64,000 nt of DNA from assembly GCF_016861975.1 (NCBI RefSeq), contig NZ_BOMB01000031.1, positions 62,001 to 126,000 of the forward strand. The letters are read 5' to 3'. Below are positions 6,924-14,915 of the stretch, piece by piece. Source of the DNA: Actinocatenispora rupis (GTDB lineage Bacteria; Actinomycetota; Actinomycetes; Mycobacteriales; Micromonosporaceae). The position numbers and the translations under genes were made by a program. Within the stretch, counting starts at the first letter, position 1, and every line of letters begins with the position of its first letter. The notes beneath the pieces are model-generated. The model was not told the origin of the DNA, did not search any database, and saw nothing but the letters and a program-made list of their open reading frames with translations.

Positions 6924-8411
6924 TCAGCCCGCGGTCGTACGGGCGGCTCGTAGCCGGGCCAGGGAGCGGTCGCGTCCGAGCAGCTCCATCGACTCGTACA
7001 GCGGGGGCGAGACGGTACGGCCGGTGACGGCGACGCGTACCGGGGCGAATGCCTTGCGGGGCTTGAGCCCGAGCCCGTCGACGAGCGCGGTCTTGAGCGC
7101 GTCCTCCAGGGCCGGCGCGGTCCAGTCGGGCAGCGGTTCGACGGCGGCGAGCGCGGCGTCGAGTACCGGGGCGGCGTCGGGGCCGAGTGCCTTGGCGGCG
7201 GCGTCCGGGTCGGGTACCAGGTCCTCGACGAACAGGAAGCCGAGCATGTCGGGGGCCTGGCCGAGGGTCTGCACCCGCTCCTGGATGAGGGGCGCGGCGG
7301 CGGCGATCACGGCGCGCTGCTCGTCGGTCGGCGTGACGAGCCCGGCGTCCGCCAGGTACGGCGTGATGCGGGCGGCGAAGTCGTCCGGGGTGAGCAGCCG
7401 TACGTGCGCGGCGTTGATCGCGGCCATCTTCTTCGGGTCGAACCGGGCCGGGTTGACGTTGACGTCGGTGATGTCGAACGCCTCGACGAGTTCGGCGGGG
7501 CTGAAGACGTCGCGGTCGGGGGCGATGGACCAGCCGAGCAGCGCCAGGTAGTTGACGACGCCCTCGGGCAGGTACCCCTCCCGCCGGTACTGGAAGAGGT
7601 CGCTCTTGGGGTCGCGCTTGGAGAGCTTCTTGTTGCCCTCGCCCATCACGTACGGCAGGTGGCCGAACTGCGGGGTGCGCTCGGCGACGCCGATCTCGAC
7701 GAGCGCCCGGTACAGGGCGAGCTGGCGCGGGGTGGACGGCAGCAGGTCCTCGCCGCGCAGTACGTGGGTGATCTTCATCAACGCGTCGTCGACCGGGTTG
7801 ACCAGCGTGTACAGCGGGTCGCCGGTGCCGCGGACGATCACGAAGTCGGGCACCGAGCCGACCTTGAACGTGACCTCGCCGCGTACCAGGTCGGTCCAGG
7901 TCAGGTCCTCGTCGGGCATCCGCAGCCGCAGCGACGGCACCCGGCCCTCGGCCCGGTACGCGGCCTTCTGCTCGTCGGTCAGGTCCCGGTCGGCGTTGTC
8001 GTACCCGAGCTTGGGGTCGCGGCCGGCGGCCTTGTGCCGCGCCTCGATCTCCTCGGCGGTCGAGAACGACTCGTACGCGTAGCCGCCCTCGACCAAGCGG
8101 TTCGCCACGTCGGCGTAGATCTCGCGCCGCTGGCTCTGCCGGTACGGCTCGTACGGGCCGCCGATCTCGGGGCCCTCGTCGTAGTCCATGCCGAGCCACG
8201 CCATCGCGTCGAGGAGCATCCGGTAGCTCTCCTCGGAGTCGCGCGCGGCGTCGGTGTCCTCGATCCGGAAGACGAGCTTGCCGCCGGTGTGCCGGGCGTA
8301 CGCCCAGTTGTAGAGGCCGGCGCGCATCAGGCCGACGTGCGGGGTGCCGGTCGGCGACGGGCAGAAACGCACCCGGATGTCGGCGCCGGTCGGTACGGAG
8401 TGCTCAGTCAA
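6924..8411 (-). CDS. gltX: Glutamyl-tRNA synthetase
   Basis: A class I aminoacyl-tRNA synthetase of 495 residues, the usual bacterial length. It attaches Glu to tRNA-Glu and, in organisms lacking GlnRS, also to tRNA-Gln. The HIGH-type motif is HVGL at 25-28 (within [12 protein letters not shown]) and the KMSKS-type motif is KLSKR (within [15 protein letters not shown]). FRIEDTD near 49-55 is a further family signature. The anticodon-binding helical domain occupies the C-terminal third. Its start overlaps the end of the FAH-family gene by 8 nt, so the two are co-transcribed. Since gatCAB and both cognate tRNAs are in this window, a non-discriminating enzyme is likely (inference). Confidence 0.97.
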   Translation of the reverse strand: MTEHSVPTGADIRVRFCPSPTGTPHVGLMRAGLYNWAYARHTGGKLVFRIEDTDAARDSEESYRMLLDAMAWLGMDYDEGPEIGGPYEPYRQSQRREIYADVANRLVEGGYAYESFSTAEEIEARHKAAGRDPKLGYDNADRDLTDEQKAAYRAEGRVPSLRLRMPDEDLTWTDLVRGEVTFKVGSVPDFVIVRGTGDPLYTLVNPVDDALMKITHVLRGEDLLPSTPRQLALYRALVEIGVAERTPQFGHLPYVMGEGNKKLSKRDPKSDLFQYRREGYLPEGVVNYLALLGWSIAPDRDVFSPAELVEAFDITDVNVNPARFDPKKMAAINAAHVRLLTPDDFAARITPYLADAGLVTPTDEQRAVIAAAAPLIQERVQTLGQAPDMLGFLFVEDLVPDPDAAAKALGPDAAPVLDAALAAVEPLPDWTAPALEDALKTALVDGLGLKPRKAFAPVRVAVTGRTVSPPLYESMELLGRDRSLARLRAARTTAG

Positions 8412-9192
8412 GGTCCACCACCGGGTTGCTCAGGGTGCCGATGCCGTCGATCGTGACCGTCACCGTGTCGCCGTCGACCAGCGGGCCGACGCCGGCGGGC
8501 GTACCGGTCAGGATCACGTCACCGGGCAGCAGCGTCATCACGTGCGACACGTACGAGACGAGGGTCGGGATGTCGAAGATCATGTCCCGGGTACGGCCGC
8601 GCTGCCGGACCGCGTCGCCGACCGTGCAGGTCACCTCGACGTCGGAGACGTTCGCGTCGGTGTCGATCCACGGGCCGATCGGGCAGAACGAGTCGAACCC
8701 CTTGGCGCGGGTCCACTGCCCGTCGCTGCGCTGCAGGTCGCGCGCGGTGACGTCGTTCGCGCAGGTGTACCCGAAGATCGCGGCGGGCGCGGTGGCCCGG
8801 TCGACGCGGCGGGCGCCGGTCATGCCGATCACGACGGCCAGCTCGGCCTCGTGCTCGACCCGCTTCGACTGGGTGGGCAGGCGGATCGCGTCGCCGGGCC
8901 CGACGACCGAGGTCGACGGCTTCAGGAACAGCAGCGGCTCCGTCGGTACCTCGGCCTGGTGCTCGGCGGCGTGTTCGGCGTAGTTGCGGCCGACGCACAC
9001 CACCTTGCTCGGCAGGATCGGCGACAGCAGCCGGACGTCGGAGAGCGCCCAACGCTGCCCGGTGGTCTGCACCCGCCCGAAGGGCAGCCCCTCGATCTGG
9101 GCGACGGTCAGCCCCTCCGTCCCCGCGCCGGGGTCGCCCTCGACCACCCCGAACGACATGCCGCCGCTGTGGGCGAACCGTGCGATACGCAC
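8404..9192 (-). CDS. Fumarylacetoacetate hydrolase (FAH) family protein
   Basis: A 262-residue FAH-fold protein. Members cleave or decarboxylate 2-oxo/enol acids or act on oxaloacetate. The core starts at [17 protein letters not shown], followed by [15 protein letters not shown]. Metal-binding acidic residues lie in [12 protein letters not shown] (E-x-E) and in the [13 protein letters not shown] segment. [12 protein letters not shown] is the family's C-terminal motif. It is a close positional and architectural match to mycobacterial Rv2993c, which also precedes gltX. The ATG at 9192 has no strong ribosome binding site. Substrate is unknown; a household oxaloacetate decarboxylase/tautomerase role is possible. 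Confidence 0.9.
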   Translation of the reverse strand: MRIARFAHSGGMSFGVVEGDPGAGTEGLTVAQIEGLPFGRVQTTGQRWALSDVRLLSPILPSKVVCVGRNYAEHAAEHQAEVPTEPLLFLKPSTSVVGPGDAIRLPTQSKRVEHEAELAVVIGMTGARRVDRATAPAAIFGYTCANDVTARDLQRSDGQWTRAKGFDSFCPIGPWIDTDANVSDVEVTCTVGDAVRQRGRTRDMIFDIPTLVSYVSHVMTLLPGDVILTGTPAGVGPLVDGDTVTVTIDGIGTLSNPVVDLD

Positions 9193-9347
9193 AACACAAC
9201 CTTCCGTCGAGGTCCGCGGCCGGTCAGCGCCCGCCGCGGAGCGAATTGCCTTCTGGAGAATCTAACGGTCCGCAACCGGACCACGTCGACGGGATGAGCC
9301 GCCGCCCGCCGGTCGGCGTACGCACCGGCCGCTGGCAGACTGGGTGC

Positions 9348-10235
9348 ATGTCCGCACCGCCGAACGCCACGTACCGGGTGGTGCTGTCCGCGGCGGAGTG
9401 GCGCGGCCGGCGCGCGGCGCACGAGCGGCGGATCGACGGCTGGACCGCCCCGCACCTGGCCCGGCGCCGGAAGGGCGCCCGGCACCCCGTCGAGGACTTC
9501 CTCTTCACGTACTACTCGTACCGTCCCGCGCAGTTGCGGCGCTGGCATCCCGGTGCGGGCGTCCTGCTGGACGGCGCCACCGCGGCCGAGGCCGGCCCGC
9601 AGTACGTGGCGGTCGACGGCGGCGCCGTGCTGGACGCGGCCGAACTGCTGGCCCGGCGTACCGGGACGGTCGGGTGGGTGCGTGACCTGCTGGTGCGTAC
9701 GGCGGGGCGACCGGCGCAGTTCGGGTGCTTCGGGCTGCACGAGTGGGCGATGGTGTACCGGCAGGGCGCCGAGGAGCTGCGGCACGCCGGCTGGCCGCTG
9801 CGGCTGTCCCCCGCCGAGACCGACGCCGTCGTCGCCGAGCGCGGCGTACGGTGCAGCCACTTCGACGCGTTCCGGTTCTTCACCGAGCCGGCCCGCCCGC
9901 TCAACGTGCTGCAACCGACCCGGGAACGGCAGGCCGAGCTGGAGCAGCCCGGCTGCCTGCACGCCACCATGGACCTCTACAAGTGGGCGTACAAGCTGTC
10001 CCCGCTGGTGGACAGCGACCTGGTGGCGGACTGCTTCGCGCTGGCCCGCCAGGTCCGCGAGATCGACATGCGCGCCTCGCCGTACGACCTGTCCGCGCTG
10101 GGCTACCGGCCGATCCCGATCGAGACGCCCACCGGCCGGGCGGAGTACGCGGCGGCCCAGCGCGCCATGTCCGAGCGCGCCGCACCGTTGCGCGAACGCC
10201 TCGTCGCCGCCTGCGACGCGCTGCTCCCGGCCTGA
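9348..10235 (+). CDS. Putative 3-methyladenine DNA glycosylase (actinobacterial type)
   Basis: A 295-residue soluble protein resembling a widespread actinobacterial family commonly annotated as 3-methyladenine DNA glycosylase. Recognisable stretches are KGARHPVEDFLFTYYSYRP, LRRWHPGAGV, FGCFGLHEWAMVY, CSHFDAFRFFTEPA and GCLHATMDLYKWAYKL. I do not see a classical helix-hairpin-helix or AAG-fold signature, so the activity rests on remembered annotation, not on a visible catalytic motif. Conserved His/Asp/Glu residues would fit a metal or nucleotide site. The ATG at 9348 was chosen because similarity begins just after it. It converges with cimA. Confidence 0.5.
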   Translation: MSAPPNATYRVVLSAAEWRGRRAAHERRIDGWTAPHLARRRKGARHPVEDFLFTYYSYRPAQLRRWHPGAGVLLDGATAAEAGPQYVAVDGGAVLDAAELLARRTGTVGWVRDLLVRTAGRPAQFGCFGLHEWAMVYRQGAEELRHAGWPLRLSPAETDAVVAERGVRCSHFDAFRFFTEPARPLNVLQPTRERQAELEQPGCLHATMDLYKWAYKLSPLVDSDLVADCFALARQVREIDMRASPYDLSALGYRPIPIETPTGRAEYAAAQRAMSERAAPLRERLVAACDALLPA

Positions 10236-10243
10236 CGGGACAC

Positions 10244-10270
10244 ACCGCCGGGCCAGCCCGACCCGGCGGT
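10244..10270. terminator. Hairpin between convergent glycosylase-like gene and cimA
   Basis: ACCGCCGGG (10244-10252) and CCCGGCGGT (10262-10270) form a perfect 9-bp stem with a 9-nt loop between two convergent genes. It has no U-run and could serve both directions. Confidence 0.5.
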
Positions 10271-10281
10271 ACGACCCGCGG

Positions 10282-11883
10282 TCAGCTCCCGGCGCGCGCC
10301 GGCTCGGCGTTGCGCACCCCGTACGTGAGGGCGTCGACGAGCGCGTGCCAGCTCGCCTCCACCACGTTCTCGTGTACGCCGACGGTGGTCCAGTTGTGCT
10401 GCTCGCCGCCGGACTCGACGAGTACCCGGGTGACGGCGCCGGTGCCGTGGCTGCCCTCCAGGATCCGTACCTTGTAGTCCCGGAGGTCCACTGTGGACAG
10501 TCCCGGGTAGTGCCGGACCAGCGCGGCGCGCAGCGCGGCGTCGAGCGCGTTGACCGGACCGTTGCCCTCCCCGGTCGCGATCACCCGCTCGCCGCGCACC
10601 CGTACCTTGACGGTCGCCTCGCTGACCACGGCGCCGTCCTCCCGATGCTCCACGATCACCCGGTACGACTCCAGCGTGAACGGGCGCGCCGGCCCGCCGT
10701 CGAGCGCGGCGCGTACCAACAGTTCGAAGGACGCGTCGGCGGCCTCGAACGACCAGCCCTCCGCCTCCTTGCGCTTCACCTGCTCGGTGACCGCCGACAG
10801 CACGTCCGGCCGGCCGGCCAGGTCCAGGCCGAGCTCGCGACTTTTCAGCTCGACGCTGGCCCGGCCGGCCATCTCGGTGACCAGGATGCGCATGTCGTTG
10901 CCGACGATGGCCGGATCGACGTGGTTGTACAGATCCGGGTCCACCTTGATCGCGCTCGCGTGCAACCCCGCCTTGTGGGCGAAGGCGCTGGCCCCGACGT
11001 ACGCCTGGTGGGTGTCGGGGGCGATGTTCGCGATCTCCGCGATGGCGTGCGAGACGCGCACCATCTTCTCCAGGCACCCGTCCGGTAGGACCTTGTGCCC
11101 GAGCTTCGTGGTGAGGTTGCCGATGATGGCGAAGATGTCGGCGTTGCCGGGCCGCTCGCCGTACCCGTTGGCGGTGCCCTGCACGTGCATCGCGCCGGCC
11201 TCGACCGCGGCGATGGTGTTCGCCACCGCGCAGGAGGTGTCGTTCTGCGCGTGCATGCCCAGTCGCGGCGACCCGCCCAACTTCTCGCGTACCTCGGTGA
11301 CGGTGCGGGCCACCCCGGACGGCAGCATCCCGCCGTTGGTGTCGCACAGCACCACCACGTCCGCACCCGCGGCGAACGCCGTCCGCACCACCTCCAGCGC
11401 GTACCCGGGGTCCGCGGCGTACCCGTCGAAGAAGTGCTCGCAGTCGAGGAACACCCGGCGGCCGGCGGCGACGAAGTGCGCGACGGTGTCGCCGACCATG
11501 GCGAGGTTCTCCTCGCGACTGGTACGCAGGGCCCGCTCAACGTGCCGTACGTCGGACTTCGCGACGAGGCACACCGCCGGCGTCTCCGCGTCCATCAGCG
11601 CGCGTACCTGCGGGTCGTCGGCCACCCGCGCGCCGGCCTTGCGAGTCGCGCCGAAGGCGACGAGCTCGGCGTGCCGGAGGTCGAGCTCGGTACGGGCGCG
11701 GGCGAAGAACTCGGTGTCCTTGGGCATCGCGCCGGGCCAGCCGCCCTCGATGAACCGCACGCCGAGTTCGTCCAGCAGGCCGGCGACGGCGAGCTTGTCG
11801 GTGACCGAGTAGCTGACGCCCTCGCGCTGGGCACCGTCGCGCAGCGTCGTGTCGAACAGGTGGAACTCGTCGGCGGATCGCAT
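10282..11883 (-). CDS. cimA: (R)-citramalate synthase
   Basis: A 533-residue member of the LeuA/CimA family. CimA condenses pyruvate with acetyl-CoA to give citramalate, the threonine-independent entry to isoleucine. The TIM-barrel domain opens with FHLFDTTLRDGAQREGVSY (catalytic Arg and metal-binding Asp), and has EHFFDGYAADP, LCDTNGGMLP and the metal-binding GMHAQNDTSCAVAN segment. The C-terminal regulatory LeuA dimer domain runs from about residue 400 (VRVRGERVIATGEGNGPVNALDAALR). GWPGAMPKD near residue 48 is typical of the CimA subgroup. LeuB, encoded nearby, also serves the citramalate route. GGGAGG lies 9 nt before the ATG. Upstream is a BCAA leader peptide and attenuator. Confidence 0.93.
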   Translation of the reverse strand: MRSADEFHLFDTTLRDGAQREGVSYSVTDKLAVAGLLDELGVRFIEGGWPGAMPKDTEFFARARTELDLRHAELVAFGATRKAGARVADDPQVRALMDAETPAVCLVAKSDVRHVERALRTSREENLAMVGDTVAHFVAAGRRVFLDCEHFFDGYAADPGYALEVVRTAFAAGADVVVLCDTNGGMLPSGVARTVTEVREKLGGSPRLGMHAQNDTSCAVANTIAAVEAGAMHVQGTANGYGERPGNADIFAIIGNLTTKLGHKVLPDGCLEKMVRVSHAIAEIANIAPDTHQAYVGASAFAHKAGLHASAIKVDPDLYNHVDPAIVGNDMRILVTEMAGRASVELKSRELGLDLAGRPDVLSAVTEQVKRKEAEGWSFEAADASFELLVRAALDGGPARPFTLESYRVIVEHREDGAVVSEATVKVRVRGERVIATGEGNGPVNALDAALRAALVRHYPGLSTVDLRDYKVRILEGSHGTGAVTRVLVESGGEQHNWTTVGVHENVVEASWHALVDALTYGVRNAEPARAGS

Positions 11884-11947
11884 GGTGTCTGTCCTCCCGG
11901 GGAGGTCGAAGTGTGTGCTCGCGGCGGATCGGGCCCGGAAAACGAAA

Positions 11948-11972
11948 AGACCCCCCGGGTCACGGGAGGTCT
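11948..11972 (-). terminator. Attenuator terminator in the cimA leader
   Basis: On the minus strand AGACCTCCCG pairs with CGGGGGGTCT (10 bp, one T-G pair) around a 5-nt loop. TTTTCGTTTT follows directly. This is an intrinsic terminator placed between the leader-peptide stop (12007) and the cimA start (11883), the arrangement expected for transcription attenuation. Confidence 0.85.
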
Positions 11973-12006
11973 GCGCGCTGGCTCGACGGATGCGTCGGCG
12001 TGCGCG

Positions 12007-12045
12007 CTAGGTGCCAATAATCAGGCCGCAGAGGATCCGGGTCAC
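12007..12045 (-). CDS. cimA leader peptide (MTRILCGLIIGT)
   Basis: A GTG-initiated 12-codon ORF encodes MTRILCGLIIGT and stops with TAG. It contains Ile-Leu and Leu-Ile-Ile, the amino acids made by the downstream pathway. The two adjacent Ile codons are ATT, which is rare here. AAGGTGG lies 5 nt before the GTG. The terminator hairpin begins 35 nt past the stop. Ribosome stalling on scarce charged tRNA-Ile/Leu would allow read-through into cimA. Such leaders are known for BCAA genes in actinobacteria; the function here is inferred from layout. Confidence 0.85.
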   Translation of the reverse strand: MTRILCGLIIGT

Positions 12046-12160
12046 GTCCGCCACCTTGCCACCACCGTCCGTCTCGTGGTGAGTCCATCCCAGATTTCGG
12101 GCAGCCTCGTGATCGACCTCACCTCCAGGTCACCGGCCCGCGGCCACCCCGGACCCACCC

Positions 12161-12184
12161 TTAATCTGGAACGGATCCAGTTAA
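12161..12184. promoter_or_regulatory. Inverted repeat upstream of ahpC
   Basis: TTAATCTGGA-ACGGA-TCCAGTTAA has perfect CTGGA/TCCAG arms with TTAA on both flanks, 20 bp upstream of the ahpC start. It is an A/T-rich island where the core promoter is expected. It is a candidate site for a peroxide-responsive regulator such as OxyR or a Fur-family protein; neither gene is in the window. Confidence 0.45.
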
Positions 12185-12205
12185 GTAACCCGGCAAGGAG
12201 GCCGT

Positions 12206-12760
12206 GTGCTCACCATCGGTGACCACTTCCCCGAGTACGACCTGACCGCGTGCGTCTCGCTCGACGCGGACAGCGCGTTCGCGCAGATCGACCAGAAGAC
12301 CTACGAAGGCAAGTGGCGCGTCGTCTTCTTCTGGCCCAAGGACTTCACGTTCGTCTGCCCGACCGAGATCGCCGAGTTCGGCCGGCTCAACGACGAGTTC
12401 GCCGACCGGGACGCGCAGGTGCTCGGCGTCAGCGTGGACTCCGAGTTCGTCCACCACGCGTGGCGCAAGGACCACCCGGACCTCCGCGACATCCCGTTCC
12501 CGATGCTCGCCGACTCCCGGCACGAACTCTCGGCCGCGTGCGGCGTACTCGGCGACGACGGCTTCGCGCAGCGCGCGACGTTCATCGTGGACCAGAACAA
12601 CGAGATCCAGTTCGCCATGGTCACCGCCGGGTCCGTCGGCCGCAACGTCACCGAGGTCCTCCGGGTACTCGACGCGTTGCAGACCGACGAGCTGTGCCCC
12701 TGCAACTGGAACAAGGGCGGCGAGACGCTGGACGCCACGAAGCTGCTGGCAGGTGCCTGA
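12206..12760 (+). CDS. ahpC: Alkyl hydroperoxide reductase, peroxiredoxin subunit
   Basis: A 184-residue 2-Cys peroxiredoxin that reduces H2O2, organic peroxides and peroxynitrite in the cytoplasm. The peroxidatic Cys51 lies in FTFVCPTE and the resolving Cys in DELCPCNW (Cys164 or Cys166). Arg in QRATFIVD is also conserved. GCAAGGAG precedes the GTG at 12206; a GTG at 12204 is out of frame. The stop overlaps the ahpD start, so AhpC and its AhpD partner are co-translated. The gene sits between the cimA leader and ilvE, an insertion of an oxidative-stress pair into the BCAA region. Confidence 0.96.
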   Translation: MLTIGDHFPEYDLTACVSLDADSAFAQIDQKTYEGKWRVVFFWPKDFTFVCPTEIAEFGRLNDEFADRDAQVLGVSVDSEFVHHAWRKDHPDLRDIPFPMLADSRHELSAACGVLGDDGFAQRATFIVDQNNEIQFAMVTAGSVGRNVTEVLRVLDALQTDELCPCNWNKGGETLDATKLLAGA

Positions 12761-13295
12761 GGTGGGGCTCGACGCGCTCCGGGCCGCGCTTCCGGAGTAC
12801 GCGAAGGACACCCGGCTCAACCTCGGCTCGGTGCTGGGCACCAGCCAGGCACCGGACCAGCAGGTCTGGGGCGCCGCGGTGGCCTGCGCGATCGCCGCGG
12901 GCAACGCCACCGTCGTACGCGAGATCGTGGCCGAGGCGCTCGACCGACTCAAGCCCGAAGTGGTCGACGCCGCCAAGGCCGCGGCCTCGGTCATGGCCAT
13001 GAACAACGTGTACTACCGGGCCAAGCACCTGATCGGCGACGACGCGTACCAGTCGCTGCCGGCGCGGTTGCGGATGTCCGTGATCGGCCGCCCCGGCGTC
13101 GACAAGGTCGACTTCGAACTGTGGTGCCTGGCGGTCAGCGCGGTCAACGGCTGCGGCACCTGCCTGGAGTCGCACGAGCGGACGCTGCGCGAGGCGGGCG
13201 TCTCCCGGGACACCGTGCACGACGCGCTGCGTGTCGCGTCCGTCGTGGCCGCCGCCGCGACGACGCTCGCGGCCGAGGAGGCCCTCACCGCCTGA
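12753..13295 (+). CDS. ahpD: Alkyl hydroperoxide reductase AhpD
   Basis: A 180-residue, all-helical AhpD. It reduces oxidised AhpC; in mycobacteria it takes electrons from lipoamide/dihydrolipoamide proteins. The active-site C-G-T-C is Cys134-Cys137 (AVNGCGTCLESHE), with the partner His141 and an upstream Glu. The GTG at 12753 overlaps the ahpC stop by 8 nt; a GTG at 12762 is an alternative. A 16-bp perfect hairpin follows the stop. Confidence 0.95.
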   Translation: MPEVGLDALRAALPEYAKDTRLNLGSVLGTSQAPDQQVWGAAVACAIAAGNATVVREIVAEALDRLKPEVVDAAKAAASVMAMNNVYYRAKHLIGDDAYQSLPARLRMSVIGRPGVDKVDFELWCLAVSAVNGCGTCLESHERTLREAGVSRDTVHDALRVASVVAAAATTLAAEEALTA

Positions 13296-13310
13296 CGGCG
13301 CCGTACGACC

Positions 13311-13347
13311 CGACGCCCCCGGTACCCACTCGGTACCGGGGGCGTCG
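13311..13347. terminator. Strong hairpin between convergent ahpD and ilvE
   Basis: CGACGCCCCCGGTACC (13311-13326) and GGTACCGGGGGCGTCG (13332-13347) form a perfect 16-bp stem with a 5-nt loop. It lies 15 bp past the ahpD stop and 39 bp past the ilvE stop and can act on both transcripts. Confidence 0.8.
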
Positions 13348-13386
13348 CAGGTCGGGCTGGGTGAGGCCAGTTGGTGCGGCCAGCCG

Positions 13387-14514
13387 TCAGGCCAGGCGGT
13401 GCACCCAGCCGTGGGTGTCCTCGACGCGACCGTGCTGGATGTCCAGCAGCGTCTCGCGCAGCCGGCGGGTGACCGGGCCTTCGGCGCCGCCGCCGATCGT
13501 GAAGTCCAGGTCGGCGCCGCGGACCCGGCCGATCGGGGTGACCACCGCGGCCGTCCCGCAGGCGAACGACTCGCGCAGCAGCCCCGACTCGGCGTCCGCT
13601 TGCCACTCGTCCACCGCGTACTGCCGCTCCTCGACGCGCCACCCGAACTGTCCGGCCAGCGCCAGCACGGACTCGCGCGTGATGCCCGGCAGGATCGTGC
13701 CGGCCAGCGGCGGGGTCACCAACGTGACGTCGTCGCCGTCGCCGTACACGGAGAAGACGTTCATGCCGCCCAGCTCGTCCACGTACCGGCGCTCGACGGC
13801 GTCGAGGAACACGACCTGGTCGCAGCCCGCCTCGATCGCCTCCGCCTGCGCGACCAGGCTCGACGCGTAGTTGCCCGCGCACTTCGCCGCGCCCGTACCG
13901 CCCGGCGCTGCCCGGGTGTACTCCGCGGACACCCACACGTCCACCGGCTGCACGCCGCCCGCGAAGTACGACCCGGCGGGCGAGGCGATCACGCAGAACA
14001 GGTACTCCGAGGACGGCTTCACCCCGAGGAACACCTCGGTGGCGAACATGAACGGGCGGATGTAGAGACTGCCGCCCTCCTGCGTGGGGATCCACTCGCG
14101 GTCCCGCTCGACGAGCAGCCGCACGGCCGTCAGGAACTCCTCCTCCGGCAGCCGCGGCATGGCCATCCGGTCGCAGGTCAGCTGCATGCGCCGGGCGTTC
14201 GCCTCGGGACGGAACAGCGTGATGCCACCGTCCGGGCTGTGGTACGCCTTCAGCCCCTCGAAGATCTCCTGCGCGTAGTGCAGCGCCGCCGTCGCCGGCG
14301 ACAGCGAGATCGGCCCGTACGGCTCCAGCCGCGCGTCGTACCAGCCCTTGGTGTCGCTGTAGCGGATGGTGACCATGTGGTCGGTGAAGATCCGGCCGAA
14401 CCCGGGGTTGACCAGCAGTGCCGCCCGCTCGTCCGGCGGCGTGGGCCGCGGGTTCGGACGGACCTCGAACTCCAGGCCCGCCGTGTTCGTCTTCCCGGTG
14501 GCGCCAGCACTCAT
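13387..14514 (-). CDS. ilvE: Branched-chain amino acid aminotransferase
   Basis: A 375-residue fold-type IV PLP aminotransferase, the last step of Ile, Val and Leu synthesis. Family features include FTDHMVTIRYSDTKGW, ALHYAQEIFEGLKAYHSPDG, FRPEANARRM, SLYIRPFMFATE and the PLP-Lys region KCAGNYASSLVAQAEA. EAGCDQVVFLDAVERRYVDELGGMNVF is the IlvE signature segment. GGAGG lies 10 nt before the ATG at 14514; upstream in-frame codons lack a site. It is separated from leuB by 400 bp holding a small ORF and TetR-like motifs. Confidence 0.96.
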   Translation of the reverse strand: MSAGATGKTNTAGLEFEVRPNPRPTPPDERAALLVNPGFGRIFTDHMVTIRYSDTKGWYDARLEPYGPISLSPATAALHYAQEIFEGLKAYHSPDGGITLFRPEANARRMQLTCDRMAMPRLPEEEFLTAVRLLVERDREWIPTQEGGSLYIRPFMFATEVFLGVKPSSEYLFCVIASPAGSYFAGGVQPVDVWVSAEYTRAAPGGTGAAKCAGNYASSLVAQAEAIEAGCDQVVFLDAVERRYVDELGGMNVFSVYGDGDDVTLVTPPLAGTILPGITRESVLALAGQFGWRVEERQYAVDEWQADAESGLLRESFACGTAAVVTPIGRVRGADLDFTIGGGAEGPVTRRLRETLLDIQHGRVEDTHGWVHRLA

Positions 14515-14574
14515 CGTTCTCGTACCTCCAAGGCACTCTCGGACCGCGGCACCGGCCGCACGCACAGAAAACCT

Positions 14575-14805
14575 ACCGCTCGTTCAGGCTCCCCGTACGG
14601 TGCAGGGGTCGGCCGAACGACGGCCGGCGGCCGGTGGGGTCCACGGACGGATCGTCAGGAAAGGGCGCGGCACGCGTCGGGTACAACGCGGCAGGGCGAC
14701 CCCGGCCCGCGATCCGGCCGGTCGGCCACGCGCGGACACCAGCAGCATAGCCAACCTCCTGAACGCTCGCTCAGCCCGGCCGGCGTGATCCACACCGCTC
14801 GTTCG
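14575..14805. promoter_or_regulatory. Three related GAACGAGCG/CGCTCGTTC motifs upstream of ilvE
   Basis: ACCGCTCGTTCA at 14575-14586, TGAACGCTCGCTCA at 14760-14773 (a near-perfect TGARCG/CGYTCA palindrome) and ACCGCTCGTTCG at 14794-14805 share one core. The shape resembles operators of TetR-family regulators. The palindromic copy directly abuts the AGGAGG of the small ORF at 14584-14748. No TetR gene is in the window. Confidence 0.4.
14584..14748 (-). CDS. Small ORF beginning MLLV upstream of ilvE (possible leader)
   Basis: A 54-codon ORF with a very strong start: AGGAGG then 6 nt then ATG. It begins MLLVSARGRP and ends 69 nt before the ilvE ATG on the same strand. The product is basic (many Arg, two Cys) with no recognised domain. 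The Leu-Leu-Val opening and the position before a BCAA gene suggest a regulatory leader, but no terminator hairpin was found between it and ilvE, unlike cimA and ilvB. It may instead be a chance ORF or a small protein. Confidence 0.35.
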   Translation of the reverse strand: MLLVSARGRPAGSRAGVALPRCTRRVPRPFLTIRPWTPPAAGRRSADPCTVRGA

Positions 14806-14845
14806 CCCAGGTCACAGCCCCGCCACCGGTACGCGGGCACGCCGA

Positions 14846-14869
14846 AGCGCCCCACGACCGTGAGGCGCT
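14846..14869 (-). terminator. Hairpin downstream of leuB
   Basis: AGCGCC (14846-14851) pairs with GGCGCT (14864-14869), with an inner CAC/GTG pairing around the loop. It lies 47 bp beyond the leuB stop. A U-run is absent. Confidence 0.45.
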
Positions 14870-14915
14870 CCGTTGCCCTGTGACGTTGCCCTGCGACGTT
14901 CCCCTTACGGCGCGG

